Below, piece by piece: positions 35,661 to 46,826 of a stretch of 64,000 bases of DNA. Origin of the DNA: Bacillus badius NBRC 15713 (GTDB taxonomy: Bacteria > Bacillota > Bacilli > Bacillales > Domibacillaceae); the NCBI RefSeq assembly GCF_001591605.1, contig NZ_BCVF01000006.1, positions 1 to 64,000 of the forward strand, read 5' to 3'. Numbering within the stretch: position 1 is the stretch's first letter; each line of letters starts with the position of its first letter. The notes under the pieces were generated by a model that was given only the letters and a program-made list of their open reading frames with translations, was not told where the DNA came from and made no database searches. The translations under genes and the position numbers were made by a program.

Positions 35661-36416
35661 ATGGAAAAACATTACACAATCGGCCAATTTAAGAAAATGA
35701 GCGGCCTGACAGCAAGAACACTGCAATACTATGATGAGATTGGCATCCTGACCGCTCAACGGACAGAAGGAGGACACCGGTACTACTTGGAAAGCCACGT
35801 GCACACACTTCAAAAAATTGTTTCCTTGAAGTTTTTAGGGTTCTCTCTTGAAGAAACGGCCGATTTTATCAATAAAGATTCCTGGAATGAAAAGGACTCT
35901 TTGATCTTTCAGCGTGATATGATGGAAAAAAAGCGTGAGCAATTAAATGACTCTATCCGGCTGCTCAATCTTGCTATTGAGCAAATCGAGACAGGCGGGG
36001 CTTTGCACACGGATATATTTATTTCCATGATTAACAATGTGCACATGGAAAAAAGCCACAAACGCTGGTTCGCCGCTTTTATGCCAGAGCCCCGCATCAA
36101 TGCGCTGTTTGATAGACTGAAAAGTGAACAGGAAACGATCGAGAAAAAATCGATGCATTTATTTTCGCGCCTAAAGGAGGCTATCGGTATCGATCCGACA
36201 AGCAGCGAGGTTGGCAAATTAGTAGCTGAATTAATGGAATTTGCCATGGAAATAGTCGGTGATGAGCTGCCGCTGTTAGAACAAATCCCGGCAGCAGATC
36301 TTGAAGAAGATCCCTGGCTCTTCCCCTACCCTTTTACTCCGGAAGAGGAACAATGGCTAAAGCAAGCGGTCAATCATTATATGGAAAAGGAAGGGATACA
36401 AATTGGAAAAAACTAA
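35661..36416 (+). CDS. MerR-family multidrug-responsive activator
   Basis: 251 residues. N-terminal MerR helix-turn-helix (YTIGQFKKMSGLTARTLQYYDEIGIL), coiled coil, and a C-terminal TipAS-like drug-binding domain (about 110-250). The downstream ABC gene starts inside its last codons. It probably senses a toxic compound and activates the exporter. Confidence 0.88.
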   Translation: MEKHYTIGQFKKMSGLTARTLQYYDEIGILTAQRTEGGHRYYLESHVHTLQKIVSLKFLGFSLEETADFINKDSWNEKDSLIFQRDMMEKKREQLNDSIRLLNLAIEQIETGGALHTDIFISMINNVHMEKSHKRWFAAFMPEPRINALFDRLKSEQETIEKKSMHLFSRLKEAIGIDPTSSEVGKLVAELMEFAMEIVGDELPLLEQIPAADLEEDPWLFPYPFTPEEEQWLKQAVNHYMEKEGIQIGKN

Positions 36417-38145
36417 TCAAGCAGATTGGCAGCAATGGAAGCCGTTCATCCGCTTATTTACAAAATCAAGCTTGCCGAAGTGGATCATTGCCACAGCTAT
36501 CTTACTAAGCATAATCGAGACGGTTGCCGGGCTGATTGTGCCTTTGTTTACAAAGGATCTTGTGGATCAGCTCGCTGCGAGCCAGCTGCAGCTGTCCGTC
36601 ATCCTCTTTCTCGCCGGCAGCTTTCTTGCCCAAACTATCTCGGGCGGCTTTTCCTATTACTTAATGAGCTACATCGGAGAAGCAGTGGTTTCTTCCATAC
36701 GCAAGCAGTTATGGGGGCAAGTACTGGCGCTTCCTGTCTCTTATTTTGATCAGCATGAATCCGGAGAAACGATGAGCCGGCTGACACAAGATACGAATAC
36801 GGTCAAAACGTTGATCGTTCAGCACCTTGTTTCCTTTGTAACTGGAATCATTTCTATTGCCGGCGCGGTTGTTATTTTACTTTTCATTGACTGGAAAATG
36901 ACCATTGTTATGCTGCTGGCCGCTCCTGTTTCTATTCTGATTATCATGCCGCTCGGCCGCAAAATGTACCGTATCTCCAAAGACACACAAACAGAAATGG
37001 CGGGCTTTTCAGCTGATCTTGGCAGAGTTCTTGCTGATATCCGGCTCGTGAAGGCCTACAGTGCGGAAAAAGCGGAAGGAGAAAAAGGCGGCCGGCGCAT
37101 TCAGGAGCTTTTCCGGTACGGCCTGAAGGAAGCGCGGATTCAAGCCGTCATCTCTCCTTTCATGACGGTGATTATGATGATTGTTCTCGTTATCTTAATC
37201 GGTTATGGCGGCGTGCGGGTAGCAGCCGGCTCCCTCACCGCCGGCTCCCTCGTAGCCATCATTATTTACATGTTTCAAATCGTTATTCCTTTCAGCCAAA
37301 TGGCGGCTTTTTTCACAGCTTTCCAAAAAGCGATGGGAGCCACTGAAAGAATTCAGTCCATTTTGTCACTTGAACAGGAATCAGAAGAAGAAGGGTCGTC
37401 TGTAGTTAATCCGGCTCAGGATCTTTTCATTCGCAATCTCACGTTTCGCTACAATGAAAACCAGGCTGTGTTGGAGGATATTAACCTCCAGATTCCGGCT
37501 GGAAAAACAACGGCCTTCGCCGGTCCGAGCGGCAGCGGCAAAACGACCCTCTTTGCCTTGCTGGAGCGCTTTTATGAACCAGCTGATGGCGACATTTATC
37601 TAGGAGAGCAATCCATCCGTGAATTTAACCTTCATTCATGGCGGACAGCCATCAGCTACGTTTCCCAGGAAAGCCCGATTATGTCGGGAACGATCCGCGA
37701 TAACATTTGTTATGGAATAGACAGGACACCAACAGATGAAGAAGTGGAAGAAGCCGCTAAGCTGGCAAATGCTGCTGAATTTATCGAGAAGCTTCCCGAC
37801 CGGTATGACACAGAGGTTGGCGAACGCGGAATAAAATTATCAGGCGGACAGCGGCAGCGCCTTGCTATTGCCCGAGCTTTTATGCGCAATCCGCAAATTT
37901 TGCTGCTCGACGAAGCAACCTCCAACCTGGACAGCGATTCTGAGCGGCTCGTTCAGGAGGCGCTCGAGCAATTAATGGCCGGCCGGACCACTCTTGTGAT
38001 TGCCCATCGCCTGTCCACTATCGTGAACGCCGATCAGATTGTCATCATTGAAAAAGGAAAGGTGACAGGGGTTGGCACACATGAAGCCCTTTTTGCCGGT
38101 CATCCGCTCTACCAAAAATTAGCACGCCAGCAATTAACCTCCTGA
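36403..38145 (+). CDS. ABC multidrug exporter (BmrA/LmrA type)
   Basis: 580 residues from TTG 36403 (AAGGGA upstream), overlapping the MerR stop by 14 nt. One six-TM exporter domain (about 25-310) fused to one ATPase domain: Walker A GPSGSGKTT, signature LSGGQRQRLAIARAF, Walker B ILLLDEATSNLDS, H-loop IAHRLST. Works as a homodimer. Closest named relatives by pattern are BmrA (YvcC) and LmrA. Confidence 0.9.
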   Translation: MEKTNQADWQQWKPFIRLFTKSSLPKWIIATAILLSIIETVAGLIVPLFTKDLVDQLAASQLQLSVILFLAGSFLAQTISGGFSYYLMSYIGEAVVSSIRKQLWGQVLALPVSYFDQHESGETMSRLTQDTNTVKTLIVQHLVSFVTGIISIAGAVVILLFIDWKMTIVMLLAAPVSILIIMPLGRKMYRISKDTQTEMAGFSADLGRVLADIRLVKAYSAEKAEGEKGGRRIQELFRYGLKEARIQAVISPFMTVIMMIVLVILIGYGGVRVAAGSLTAGSLVAIIIYMFQIVIPFSQMAAFFTAFQKAMGATERIQSILSLEQESEEEGSSVVNPAQDLFIRNLTFRYNENQAVLEDINLQIPAGKTTAFAGPSGSGKTTLFALLERFYEPADGDIYLGEQSIREFNLHSWRTAISYVSQESPIMSGTIRDNICYGIDRTPTDEEVEEAAKLANAAEFIEKLPDRYDTEVGERGIKLSGGQRQRLAIARAFMRNPQILLLDEATSNLDSDSERLVQEALEQLMAGRTTLVIAHRLSTIVNADQIVIIEKGKVTGVGTHEALFAGHPLYQKLARQQLTS

Positions 38146-38150
38146 ATACA

Positions 38151-38188
38151 AAAAAGGCCGCTTTTGTAAAGAAGCAGGCCTTTTTTGT
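38151..38188 (+). terminator. Terminator of the MerR-ABC operon
   Basis: AAAAAGGCC/GGCCTTTTT (38151-38185) followed by a T run. Confidence 0.8.
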
Positions 38189-38289
38189 ATTTTTATTATC
38201 CTCCTTCTATTCATCGGCAATTAGTTTACATAACAATATTATCTATTTCTTAAGTGCCCAAAGATGAGCTATACAAGGAATCCATTAAA

Positions 38290-38326
38290 TAAAAAAAGAA
38301 GAACCCTTGATATCCAAAGGTTCTTC
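38290..38326 (-). terminator. mutSL terminator
   Basis: GAAGAACC/GGTTCTTC arms (38298-38326) followed on the minus strand by TTTTTTTATT. Confidence 0.85.
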
Positions 38327-38337
38327 AAAACTGAAAC

Positions 38338-40269
38338 TTACATAATTCGCTTAAACATTCTTTCGATTTGATACGTCGAATAATGAACAACGATCGGCCG
38401 GCCATGCGGGCAGGTAAATGGATCGCTGCAGCGGCGAAGGTCGTCCAGCAGCTGCTGGATTTCGTCATTGCGCAGGTGGTGGTTCGCTTTAATAGACGCT
38501 TTGCAGCTCATCATGATGGCAGCTTCCTCGCGCAATTTTTTGATGTCCACCTTTCTCATTGACAGCATTTGTTCAATAATGCCCTCAATCATCTGCTGCT
38601 CTTCCCCTTTTGGCAGCCACTGCGGATGGGAGTGGACGATAAAAGCACGCTCGCCGAACGGTTCCAAAAAGACCCCTACGCTTTTTAAATCCTCCAGGTG
38701 CTCAGAAATTTTAATGCAATCATCAGCAGAATATTCAAGTGTAATCGGCACAAGCATATCCTGCAGCTCCTTCTCTACCTGCCCCACTTTTTCCCGGAAG
38801 AACTCATATTTCAACCGCTCCTGAGCGGCATGCTGGTCAATCATATACAAGCCCTTTTCGTTTTGAGCAAAAATATACGTACCGTGCATTTGCCCGATCG
38901 GATAAAGCGGAGGAAGCCGGCTTTCCCGTTCCTCTATTTCGGCTTCCTGCCCATATCCATCATCCGCTTCGGCAGCATCTGCAGACGGTGCTGCCTGCGG
39001 AGTGAATACAGCCTCCGTAAAAACTTCCGCTGTTTCCTTCATCTCCATCGGAATGTATTCATCGGGCTGCTCGCCAGTTGCTTCATCTAGTTCTCGCGTA
39101 TATAATTCCTTCCTTTGACTGACCGGCGGCAAGCTTTCACGCCGCGTCACAGAAGCAGACGAGAGGGCGGATGCCGGACGGTCCTCTTTTATGGCCTGTC
39201 TTTGGCTGTCATCAAAAGAAAATTCCTGCTGGCGGGAAGATGGCTGTGCCGGCTTGACCGCCGGCGCTGCTTCAGGAATCAATGTTTCTTTTTGAAAAGC
39301 CTCACGAATCGCCCTGGTGACAACCTCCTGAAGCTCTTGTTCTTTGCTGAAGCGAACTTCAAGCTTAGCCGGATGAACGTTCACATCCACAAGAATCGGG
39401 TCCATCGTGATGTTTACAAAAGCAATCGGGTACCTCCCGATCGGAAGAAGTGTATGATATCCCTCCTGGATTGCCTTGGCCAAGCTGTAATTTTTAATAA
39501 AACGGCCGTTGACCATAACAGAAAGGTAGTTTCTTGATGCCCTTGTCACTTCCGGCAAGGAAATCCATCCCTCCACCTGAAAGTCTAAAGAAGAAGCAGC
39601 TAGCGGAACCATCTTTTTCGCTGTATTTAATCCGTAGATCGCGGCAAGCACTTGACGAACGTCCCCATTTCCCGTTGTCTGCAGCAGCGCTCTTCCATTA
39701 TGCCGCAGACGCATTGCTACCTCAGGATGGGCTAAAGCGAGCCGGTTTACCACATCGGTGATGTTGCCAAGCTCCGTGTGGATCGTTTTCATATATTTTA
39801 AGCGGGCCGGCGTGTTAAAAAACAATCCTGACACTTTAATGTCGGTTCCTTTACGGCTGGCTGCGGGTTCATGTTTTTGAACAATCCCGCCTGAGAGGAC
39901 AATTTCGGTCCCCGGTCCTTCACCGGTGCCGGTAGTCAGCGACAGTTCGGATACTGAGGCAATACTCGGCAAGGCTTCCCCGCGGAAGCCGAGCGTCCGG
40001 ATGCGGAACAAATCTGTTTCGTCTTTAATTTTGCTTGTCGCATGACGGGAAAAAGCTTTTAATACATCATCCGGCTCAATGCCTGTCCCATTATCAACAA
40101 TGCGAATGCTTTCAAGACCCGCTTCTTCTACATCAATCTCAATGACCGTGCTTTCTGCATCAATGGCGTTCTCAACCAGCTCTTTTACAACAGAAGCGGG
40201 GCGTTCCACTACCTCACCGGCAGCAATTTTATTTGAAAGTGTATCATCCAGCTGAATAATCTTTCCCAT
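38338..40269 (-). CDS. mutL: DNA mismatch repair protein MutL
   Basis: 643 residues from ATG 40269. GHKL ATPase domain ([26 protein letters not shown]), variable linker (about 340-440), and C-terminal endonuclease domain with [12 protein letters not shown] and CPHGRP metal-site motifs. Nicks the new strand after MutS recognises a mismatch. Starts 29 nt after mutS. Confidence 0.96.
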   Translation of the reverse strand: MGKIIQLDDTLSNKIAAGEVVERPASVVKELVENAIDAESTVIEIDVEEAGLESIRIVDNGTGIEPDDVLKAFSRHATSKIKDETDLFRIRTLGFRGEALPSIASVSELSLTTGTGEGPGTEIVLSGGIVQKHEPAASRKGTDIKVSGLFFNTPARLKYMKTIHTELGNITDVVNRLALAHPEVAMRLRHNGRALLQTTGNGDVRQVLAAIYGLNTAKKMVPLAASSLDFQVEGWISLPEVTRASRNYLSVMVNGRFIKNYSLAKAIQEGYHTLLPIGRYPIAFVNITMDPILVDVNVHPAKLEVRFSKEQELQEVVTRAIREAFQKETLIPEAAPAVKPAQPSSRQQEFSFDDSQRQAIKEDRPASALSSASVTRRESLPPVSQRKELYTRELDEATGEQPDEYIPMEMKETAEVFTEAVFTPQAAPSADAAEADDGYGQEAEIEERESRLPPLYPIGQMHGTYIFAQNEKGLYMIDQHAAQERLKYEFFREKVGQVEKELQDMLVPITLEYSADDCIKISEHLEDLKSVGVFLEPFGERAFIVHSHPQWLPKGEEQQMIEGIIEQMLSMRKVDIKKLREEAAIMMSCKASIKANHHLRNDEIQQLLDDLRRCSDPFTCPHGRPIVVHYSTYQIERMFKRIM

Positions 40270-40297
40270 GTGCTTCACCTGCTTTTTCTTGGTCTGA

Positions 40298-42895
40298 CTA
40301 CTTTTTCACCTTTTTCTGCAATGTATAGAGCGCGTTCATCGCATCAAGAGGCGTCATTTCTAATAAATCATAGGACGCCAGCTCATCGAGAATCTTTTTC
40401 TCCTTATTGGATAAGGGCGCAGGCGCAGCTGCCGATTCATTAAAAAACGACAATTGTCCAACAGCTTCTGCGACCGCACTCGGCTGCTCTTTTTCTCTTC
40501 TCTTCTGGATGTCAGGCTTCTCCTTCTGCTCCAGCTCTGCCAAAATTTCATTTGCCCGCTCAATTAAGTCGCTTGGCAGCTCCGCCAACTGAGCCACATG
40601 AATCCCGTAGCTTTTATCAGCTGCCCCTTCTTTGATCTTGTGAAGAAAGACGACGCGGCCGTTTTTCTCTACGGCGCTGACGTGCACGTTCTTCAGCTGA
40701 GGAAGCGATTCTTCCAGCACAGTCAGCTCATGATAGTGTGTCGAAAACAGTGTTTTGGCTTGAATATGCTCATGAATATATTCAATAATGGCTTGAGCAA
40801 GCGCCATGCCGTCATAGGTGGATGTGCCGCGGCCAATCTCGTCAAAGAGAATCAGAGATTGATTAGTTGCATGAGTAATAGCGTTTTTGGCTTCCAGCAT
40901 TTCCACCATGAAGGTACTCTGTCCGGAAATTAAATCATCTGCGGCCCCAATCCTCGTAAATACCTGGTCAAAAACAGGCAGCTTGGCTTCTGCAGCTGGA
41001 ACGAAGCAGCCGATCTGCGCCATAATCGCGGTTAAAGCGACTTGTCTCATGTAAGTGCTTTTCCCTGACATATTGGGACCAGTAACGAGCAGCATTTCCC
41101 GCTCCTTGTTCATCAGGCAATCATTTGGCACATATTCTTGAGAGTCCATTACTTTTTCAACGACCGGGTGACGTCCGTCTTTAATGAAGAGCTCACGGCT
41201 GTCCGTTAGTTCTGGCCTTGTGTATTTTCTTTTTTCACTTACCTCAGCGAAGCATTGGAGTACATCCAGTTCGCTGACAAGCCTGGACAGCTCCTGCAGC
41301 TCCGGGATAAAGCCTTTGACTTGCTCACGGATGTCAATAAACAGCTCATACTCAAGATCAATCATTTTTTCAGTTGCCTGTAAAATGAGCGCTTCTTTCT
41401 CTTTCAATTCCGGGGTAATAAAACGCTCGCAATTCGCTAGTGTTTGCTTGCGCTCATAGCGGCTATCATTCAGTAAATGAAGGTTGGCTTTTGTAATTTC
41501 AATATAATAGCCAAAAATGCGGTTGTAGCCGATCTTTAATGATTTAATGCCCGTTCTTTCTCTTTCTTCCTGCTGCAAATTGGCGATCCAATCCTTGCCG
41601 TTGCGGCTCGCATCGCGATATTCATCCAGTTCGGCATGAAAGCCGTCTCTAATCATGCCGCCTTCTTTTACCGATAACGGCGGGTTCTCAACAAACGCTT
41701 GTTCAAGCAGATCCATCAGCTCTTCACAAGGGTTCATTTTTCTGGATAAAGATTGGATTTCTTCATTGTGAATTCGGAGCAGCAAATCTTTCAGCATCGG
41801 AATTTGCTGCAATGATTTTTTTAATTGGATTAAATCGCGGCTGTTTACATTTCCGAAAGCGACCCGGCCGGCAAGCCGTTCAAGATCATAGACCTCTTTC
41901 AGCATCTCCCTGATTTCCTGGCGCTCAAAAAAGGCTTGAATCAGCGTTTCAACCATGGATAGCCGCTCATTGATATGACGTCGGTTGATTAACGGCCGAT
42001 CAATCCATTGCTTCAGCATCCGGCCGCCCATCGCTGTCATTGTTTCATCAAGCAGCCACAGCAAAGAGCCTTTTTTATTTTTTGAACGAATCGTTTCTGT
42101 CAGTTCCAAGTTGCGTTTAGAATACAAGTCAATTTTCATAAATTGGTGGACTTCATAGACAACAACCGGCTGTAAATGAGTAAGGCTGCGCTTTTGGGTA
42201 CGGTGCAAATAATGGAAAAGCAAATGAGCGGCTTGCTTCATCCCTGAATGAGTGATATTTTCTGTTAAAGCAGCAAATCCGCCCTTTTCAGCAGCCGGCT
42301 CCTCGTAGGAAAGCGTAAGATTCATCCGCTCTGTAAGCGTCTTTTGCACCTCTTCATGTAAGTCCTGCGTGATGACCGCTTCCTTGGCCCGCAAAGTAGA
42401 CAATTCATTGATGACTTCATCTAAAGATGCTAGTGCAGTCGTCCGGCTTTCCCCGGTGGATAAATCGCAAAAGGCCAAGCTATATGTATGCTCTCCTTCA
42501 GAAAAAAGGGAAGCGATATAATTATTTTCTTTATCTGTGAGCCCCTTTCCCTCCATCACCGTTCCAGGAGTAATGAGCTGAACCACTTCCCGTTTCACAA
42601 CGCCTTTCGCCTGTCGCGGATCTTCTACCTGTTCACAAATCGCTACCTTATGGCCAAGCTCAATTAATTGCTCAATGTAGCCGGCCGCTGAATGATAAGG
42701 CACTCCGCACATCGGTATGCGCTCAGACGAACCTCCGTCTCTGCTCGTTAACGTAATTTCAAGCAGCTGGCTCGCCTTCGTGGCGTCTTCAAAAAACATC
42801 TCGTAAAAATCACCTAAACGGAAAAACAAAAAGGCATCTTCATGTTGTGCCTTTATCGCTAAATACTGCCGGATCATCGGCGTATATTGTTCCAT
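40298..42895 (-). CDS. mutS: DNA mismatch recognition ATPase MutS
   Basis: 865 residues. Mismatch-binding [15 protein letters not shown] near 24, ATPase Walker [11 protein letters not shown] near 610, [16 protein letters not shown]-terminal beta-clamp/tetramer region with LSFFNE-like clamp motif near 810. Upstream of mutL as in other Bacillus. Confidence 0.97.
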   Translation of the reverse strand: MEQYTPMIRQYLAIKAQHEDAFLFFRLGDFYEMFFEDATKASQLLEITLTSRDGGSSERIPMCGVPYHSAAGYIEQLIELGHKVAICEQVEDPRQAKGVVKREVVQLITPGTVMEGKGLTDKENNYIASLFSEGEHTYSLAFCDLSTGESRTTALASLDEVINELSTLRAKEAVITQDLHEEVQKTLTERMNLTLSYEEPAAEKGGFAALTENITHSGMKQAAHLLFHYLHRTQKRSLTHLQPVVVYEVHQFMKIDLYSKRNLELTETIRSKNKKGSLLWLLDETMTAMGGRMLKQWIDRPLINRRHINERLSMVETLIQAFFERQEIREMLKEVYDLERLAGRVAFGNVNSRDLIQLKKSLQQIPMLKDLLLRIHNEEIQSLSRKMNPCEELMDLLEQAFVENPPLSVKEGGMIRDGFHAELDEYRDASRNGKDWIANLQQEERERTGIKSLKIGYNRIFGYYIEITKANLHLLNDSRYERKQTLANCERFITPELKEKEALILQATEKMIDLEYELFIDIREQVKGFIPELQELSRLVSELDVLQCFAEVSEKRKYTRPELTDSRELFIKDGRHPVVEKVMDSQEYVPNDCLMNKEREMLLVTGPNMSGKSTYMRQVALTAIMAQIGCFVPAAEAKLPVFDQVFTRIGAADDLISGQSTFMVEMLEAKNAITHATNQSLILFDEIGRGTSTYDGMALAQAIIEYIHEHIQAKTLFSTHYHELTVLEESLPQLKNVHVSAVEKNGRVVFLHKIKEGAADKSYGIHVAQLAELPSDLIERANEILAELEQKEKPDIQKRREKEQPSAVAEAVGQLSFFNESAAAPAPLSNKEKKILDELASYDLLEMTPLDAMNALYTLQKKVKK

Positions 42896-42964
42896 ATATG
42901 TCCAATTCCTTTCAAATAAACCTGTCTATTTCAACTTTACATTATAGCATACTTGCGTTCTCTC

Positions 42965-43002
42965 TCCATTGAAAAAGCGCAGGCTGTTTATACAACCTGC
43001 AC
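42965..43002 (-). terminator. cotE terminator
   Basis: GCAGG/CCTGC stem (42979-43000) followed by CTTTTTC on the minus strand; separates cotE from mutS. Confidence 0.6.
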
Positions 43003-43008
43003 TCCACA

Positions 43009-43548
43009 TTAATTGTCCTTTTTATGATCAATAAAGTCCGTGTCCAGCTCTCCATACTCCTCGTCATCAATTTCACAATCCCATTCCTCTTCCTCACAGC
43101 CATAAGGATGAACAGCCACACAAATTTTCGTTTCTCCGACCACTTCAACCAAGAATTCACGCTCGGCCTGAACAATGATTTTGTTATCCTTCGGCGAACA
43201 AACCGCTTCACAGCAATTCGGCTGCTGCAATACCCGCGCTATTACTTCATTATCATCAAAGCAGTTTTCATCCCGATACTTTAATTTGATAACGTCTTTG
43301 TAGCTGACTTTTTCCGTGACGACTGAAGTTTTCGTATTGTCATGGTGTGAGTACCACACGTTAATTTCATATGTCCCGTGAATCTCCACTTTTTTCCCCA
43401 TCTTTTTTGCTTTATACTCATGGTTAATAATCCAGCAGCCTAAAATGCTCGATGGGTGATGCGGCGGACAAATGGTGTGGTGCGTCTGAGTAAATTTCCG
43501 GCCTTTCGCAACGACCGATTTTGTAATAATCTCTCTATATTCTGCCAT
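43009..43548 (-). CDS. cotE: Outer spore coat morphogenetic protein CotE
   Basis: 179 residues, as in B. subtilis. Recognisable N-terminus ([18 protein letters not shown]) and beta-rich middle, ending in the strongly acidic tail that is typical of CotE. Organises outer-coat assembly on the forespore. Strong AGGAGG site before ATG. Mother-cell expression is expected. Confidence 0.96.
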   Translation of the reverse strand: MAEYREIITKSVVAKGRKFTQTHHTICPPHHPSSILGCWIINHEYKAKKMGKKVEIHGTYEINVWYSHHDNTKTSVVTEKVSYKDVIKLKYRDENCFDDNEVIARVLQQPNCCEAVCSPKDNKIIVQAEREFLVEVVGETKICVAVHPYGCEEEEWDCEIDDEEYGELDTDFIDHKKDN

Positions 43549-43689
43549 TCGAGCGTCCCTCCTCGCTTATTCTCTATCTATCATATGCACCAGGAGCAAG
43601 ACATGTGCCTAGAACATATAAAAAGTTCGCTTCGTTAAACAAAGCCGCCTAGTCAACAAAACGGAAGAACAACACTCCGACAGGTTTTT

Positions 43690-43726
43690 ACCCCCAAAAA
43701 AAAGCACCAGCCGCTATGGCTGGTGC
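43690..43726 (-). terminator. ricA terminator
   Basis: GCACCAGCC/GGCTGGTGC (43704-43726) followed by TTTTTTTTTGGGGG on the minus strand. Confidence 0.88.
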
Positions 43727-43743
43727 CTGATATTCACTGCTGA

Positions 43744-44175
43744 TTAACTGCAGCTTCCCGGTGCACTGTTTTTCACTTGGGCGCCTGTTTCGCCGCGCAG
43801 CACATCGCCGCCCGTTGATTCAATGATTTGGTCTGTCACTGTATTAGAGATGGCAGATGTGACAATCTGCAAAATATCATTCACTTCTACTTGTGACTCT
43901 TTAAACTGTTGAACAACAGGGATTTCATCTAATTCCTGTTCGATTTTCATCATTTTTTCTTCAACCATTTTTAATGCTTCCGTTTTCCCATAATGCTGGA
44001 AATTGACAGCTTGCTTTTGCAAGCTTTTCATGCTGGCGATTTTTTCACGGACTTTTTGATTTTCGTGAATCTTTGCTTCCGCTTCTTTAAAAAACGCTAC
44101 TTCTTCTGTTTCCGCAATCATCTTAGCAAGCTCAACCGCTTTTGCAAGAATATCATCTTTTGTATATTTTGCCAT
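43744..44175 (-). CDS. ricA: RicA (YmcA), Y-complex/RNA maturation factor
   Basis: 143 residues from ATG 44175, chosen for GGTGGAG upstream; a longer frame overlaps miaB without a site. Com_YlbF-family helical protein ending in the cysteine-containing tail SAPGSCS. With RicT and RicF it forms the Fe-S Y-complex that helps RNase Y process operon mRNAs and supports Spo0A activation and biofilm formation. rny itself is 7 kb downstream here. Confidence 0.93.
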   Translation of the reverse strand: MAKYTKDDILAKAVELAKMIAETEEVAFFKEAEAKIHENQKVREKIASMKSLQKQAVNFQHYGKTEALKMVEEKMMKIEQELDEIPVVQQFKESQVEVNDILQIVTSAISNTVTDQIIESTGGDVLRGETGAQVKNSAPGSCS

Positions 44176-44176
44176 T

Positions 44177-45721
44177 TTACTCCACCTCAGCCAATTGATG
44201 TTCTTCAATCATTTCTCCGTTTAAGGACCAGGTTTTTGCTTCTGTGATCTTTACATTGACAATCTTGCCAATCGCTGTTTTTGGACCTTTAAAGTTAACT
44301 AACTTGTTCTTATTTGTATAGCCGGCTAAAATCTCCGGATTGTTTTTGCTTTCTCCTTCAACAAGTACCGGCACAGTTTGTCCTTGATACTTCTTCATCG
44401 CTTCAGCTGACAATTCGTTTACTACGGCGTTCAAGCGCTGTAAACGCTCTTTTTTCACTTCCATTGGAACGTTATCCTTCATTTTGGCAGCCGGTGTCCC
44501 TTCGCGTGGAGAATAAATAAATGTATAAGCAGATTCGAAGCCTACTTCCCGATATAAAGAAATTGTTTCTTCAAATTGCTCCTCTGTTTCATTCGGATAA
44601 CCAACGATGATATCCGTTGTCAAAGCAACATCTGGAATCGCTGCTTTAATCTTGCGGACAAGTTCAAGAAATTGCTCGCGCGTATATTTGCGGGCCATAA
44701 TCTTTAATACATCTGTAGAGCCTGACTGAACAGGCAAGTGGATATGATCCATCAGGTTTCCTTTTTTCGCCAGCACTTCAATCAAATGATCATCGAAATC
44801 ACGCGGGTGGCTCGTTGTAAAGCGAACACGCGGAATGTCAATTTTTCTAATCTCGTCCATTAAGTCGCCGAGGCCGTAATTCATATCTTCAAAGTCTTTG
44901 CCATAAGCATTGACGTTCTGCCCAAGCAGCGTAATCTCTTGATAACCTTGGGCAGCCAGATGGCGCACTTCCTGGATAATGTCTTCTGGACGGCGGCTCC
45001 GCTCTTTTCCGCGCGTATAGGGAACGATACAATACGTACAGAATTTATCGCAGCCGTACATAATGTTTACCCATGCTTTGATGTTGCCTCGGCGCACCTT
45101 TGGAAGGTTTTCTACGACATCGCCTTCTTTTGACCATACTTCCACAACCATTTCTTTCGACATATAGGCATCCTTCAAAATCTCTGGAAGCCGGTGAATG
45201 TTGTGTGTACCAAAGATCATGTCCACATGGTTATAGGTTTTTAAAATTTTATTGACGACCGATTCTTCCTGTGACATACAGCCGCAGACGCCTAAAAGCA
45301 AATCCGGGCGCTGCTGTTTTAAATGCTTCAAATGACCGAGCTCGCCAAATACTTTATTTTCAGCATTTTCGCGAATGGCACACGTATTGAGTAAAATGAC
45401 GTTTGCATCTTCGACTGTATCAGTTGCCTCGTAACCAAGCGCCATAAAAATACCAGCCATTACCTCTGTGTCATGTTCATTCATTTGGCAGCCATACGTC
45501 CGGATATAAAACTTCTTCCCGCTTCCCATGCCGCGCAGCTGCTCATCGATTTTAAAATCATTATGGTAAGCGACTTCTTCTTTTCCCCGTTTTTTCGCTT
45601 CCTTTAAAGAAGGCGGAAGAAATACGGTTTCAAAATATTTGCTGTAATCCTTTTCGGATTTTTTGTCCGTTGGATTTTTCTCTTTCACTTGCTGTCCCTG
45701 AAGGCGTTGTTCTTCATTCAT
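44177..45721 (-). CDS. miaB: tRNA-2-methylthio-N6-dimethylallyladenosine synthase MiaB
   Basis: 514 residues. N-terminal UPF0004 domain ([15 protein letters not shown]), radical SAM CxxxCxxC ([14 protein letters not shown] near 228) and C-terminal TRAM domain. Adds the methylthio group to i6A37 made by MiaA. Ends one base before the ricA start, so cotranscribed. Confidence 0.96.
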   Translation of the reverse strand: MNEEQRLQGQQVKEKNPTDKKSEKDYSKYFETVFLPPSLKEAKKRGKEEVAYHNDFKIDEQLRGMGSGKKFYIRTYGCQMNEHDTEVMAGIFMALGYEATDTVEDANVILLNTCAIRENAENKVFGELGHLKHLKQQRPDLLLGVCGCMSQEESVVNKILKTYNHVDMIFGTHNIHRLPEILKDAYMSKEMVVEVWSKEGDVVENLPKVRRGNIKAWVNIMYGCDKFCTYCIVPYTRGKERSRRPEDIIQEVRHLAAQGYQEITLLGQNVNAYGKDFEDMNYGLGDLMDEIRKIDIPRVRFTTSHPRDFDDHLIEVLAKKGNLMDHIHLPVQSGSTDVLKIMARKYTREQFLELVRKIKAAIPDVALTTDIIVGYPNETEEQFEETISLYREVGFESAYTFIYSPREGTPAAKMKDNVPMEVKKERLQRLNAVVNELSAEAMKKYQGQTVPVLVEGESKNNPEILAGYTNKNKLVNFKGPKTAIGKIVNVKITEAKTWSLNGEMIEEHQLAEVE

Positions 45722-45933
45722 CGGAAAAGCTCCTTTCTTCTACTGGTGAAAACGACACTAAACATATAATAAGCAAGAATGCTCTTTCGTTAGCCGGTAC
45801 ACATTATTTTAGTATATAGCTTTCTATTTGATTAAACAATAGATGAATGTTGACAATTTAACAATGCGGAATGCGCCTGATTCGTTCGTTTTCAACTAGC
45901 GTTTTCTCTAAAAAACTGACTTATTACAGCAAT

Positions 45934-45960
45934 AAAAAATCCGCCAGCGGCGGATTTTTT
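45934..45960 (-). terminator. korAB terminator
   Basis: AAAAAATCCGCC/GGCGGATTTTTT with a short loop, directly after korB. Confidence 0.88.
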
Positions 45961-46826
45961 CACATAAACTCTTTGACTAGTTCGTTAAACATGTCATCGC
46001 CGAGCTGCAAGTCTTGGCTTGCAAGCGGCTCTTCTGCATAGCCATGCACGAGCTCCTGGTAGGACGGTCTCTCTTTGTCCTGATAAATAATGCCTGTTAC
46101 AAGGCCGTTATGCTGCATTAATGTATTCATAGCCATCTCGCGATCGGAAGAATCATAATCCTCAATTGCAGACAGCTTTGTCAAGTTTTCCTTGAACCAA
46201 TCGTAAGTATTAATTTTATTGTAGGTCACGCATGGACTGAATACGTTAATAATAGAGAAGCCTTTATGGTTGATTCCAGCTTCAATAATAGCCGTTAAAT
46301 CTTTTAAATCTGTAGAAAAGCTTTGAGCAACAAAGGTAGCGCCGCTTGTAAGCGCCAGCTCCATCGGTGAAACCGTGCCCTCAATCGCTCCTTTTGGTGT
46401 AGACTTTGTCACGAATCCTTGAGCGGAGCGAGGAGATGTTTGTCCCTTCGTCAGCCCGTAAATTTGGTTATCCATGACGATATATGTGATATCGATGTTG
46501 CGGCGCATCGCATGAATGGTATGACCCATTCCGATGGCAAATCCATCACCGTCTCCTCCGGATGCAATGACGGTTAAATCCTTGTTAGCCATTTTGACTC
46601 CCTGCGCAATTGGCAAGGAACGCCCATGAATGCCGTGAAGACCGTAAGATTTAATATACCCGGAAATCCGGCCGGAACAGCCGATCCCGGAAATCACCGC
46701 AAGCTGATCAGGAGTCAGCCCGATATTGGCGGCCGCGCGCTGAATAGCGGCCTGTACAGAGAAATCTCCGCAGCCTGGGCACCAGTTTGGTTTTACATCA
46801 TTTCGAAAATCTTTAAACGTTGCCAT
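45960..46826 (-). CDS. korB: 2-oxoacid:ferredoxin oxidoreductase subunit beta
   Basis: 288 residues from ATG 46826 (AAGGAG upstream). TPP-binding subunit: CPGCGDFSVQ at the N-terminus and GDGDGFAIGMGHT...DNQIYGLTKGQ. With KorA oxidises 2-oxoglutarate or another 2-oxoacid to the acyl-CoA and reduced ferredoxin. The first 14 nt overlap korA. Confidence 0.93.
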   Translation of the reverse strand: MATFKDFRNDVKPNWCPGCGDFSVQAAIQRAAANIGLTPDQLAVISGIGCSGRISGYIKSYGLHGIHGRSLPIAQGVKMANKDLTVIASGGDGDGFAIGMGHTIHAMRRNIDITYIVMDNQIYGLTKGQTSPRSAQGFVTKSTPKGAIEGTVSPMELALTSGATFVAQSFSTDLKDLTAIIEAGINHKGFSIINVFSPCVTYNKINTYDWFKENLTKLSAIEDYDSSDREMAMNTLMQHNGLVTGIIYQDKERPSYQELVHGYAEEPLASQDLQLGDDMFNELVKEFM

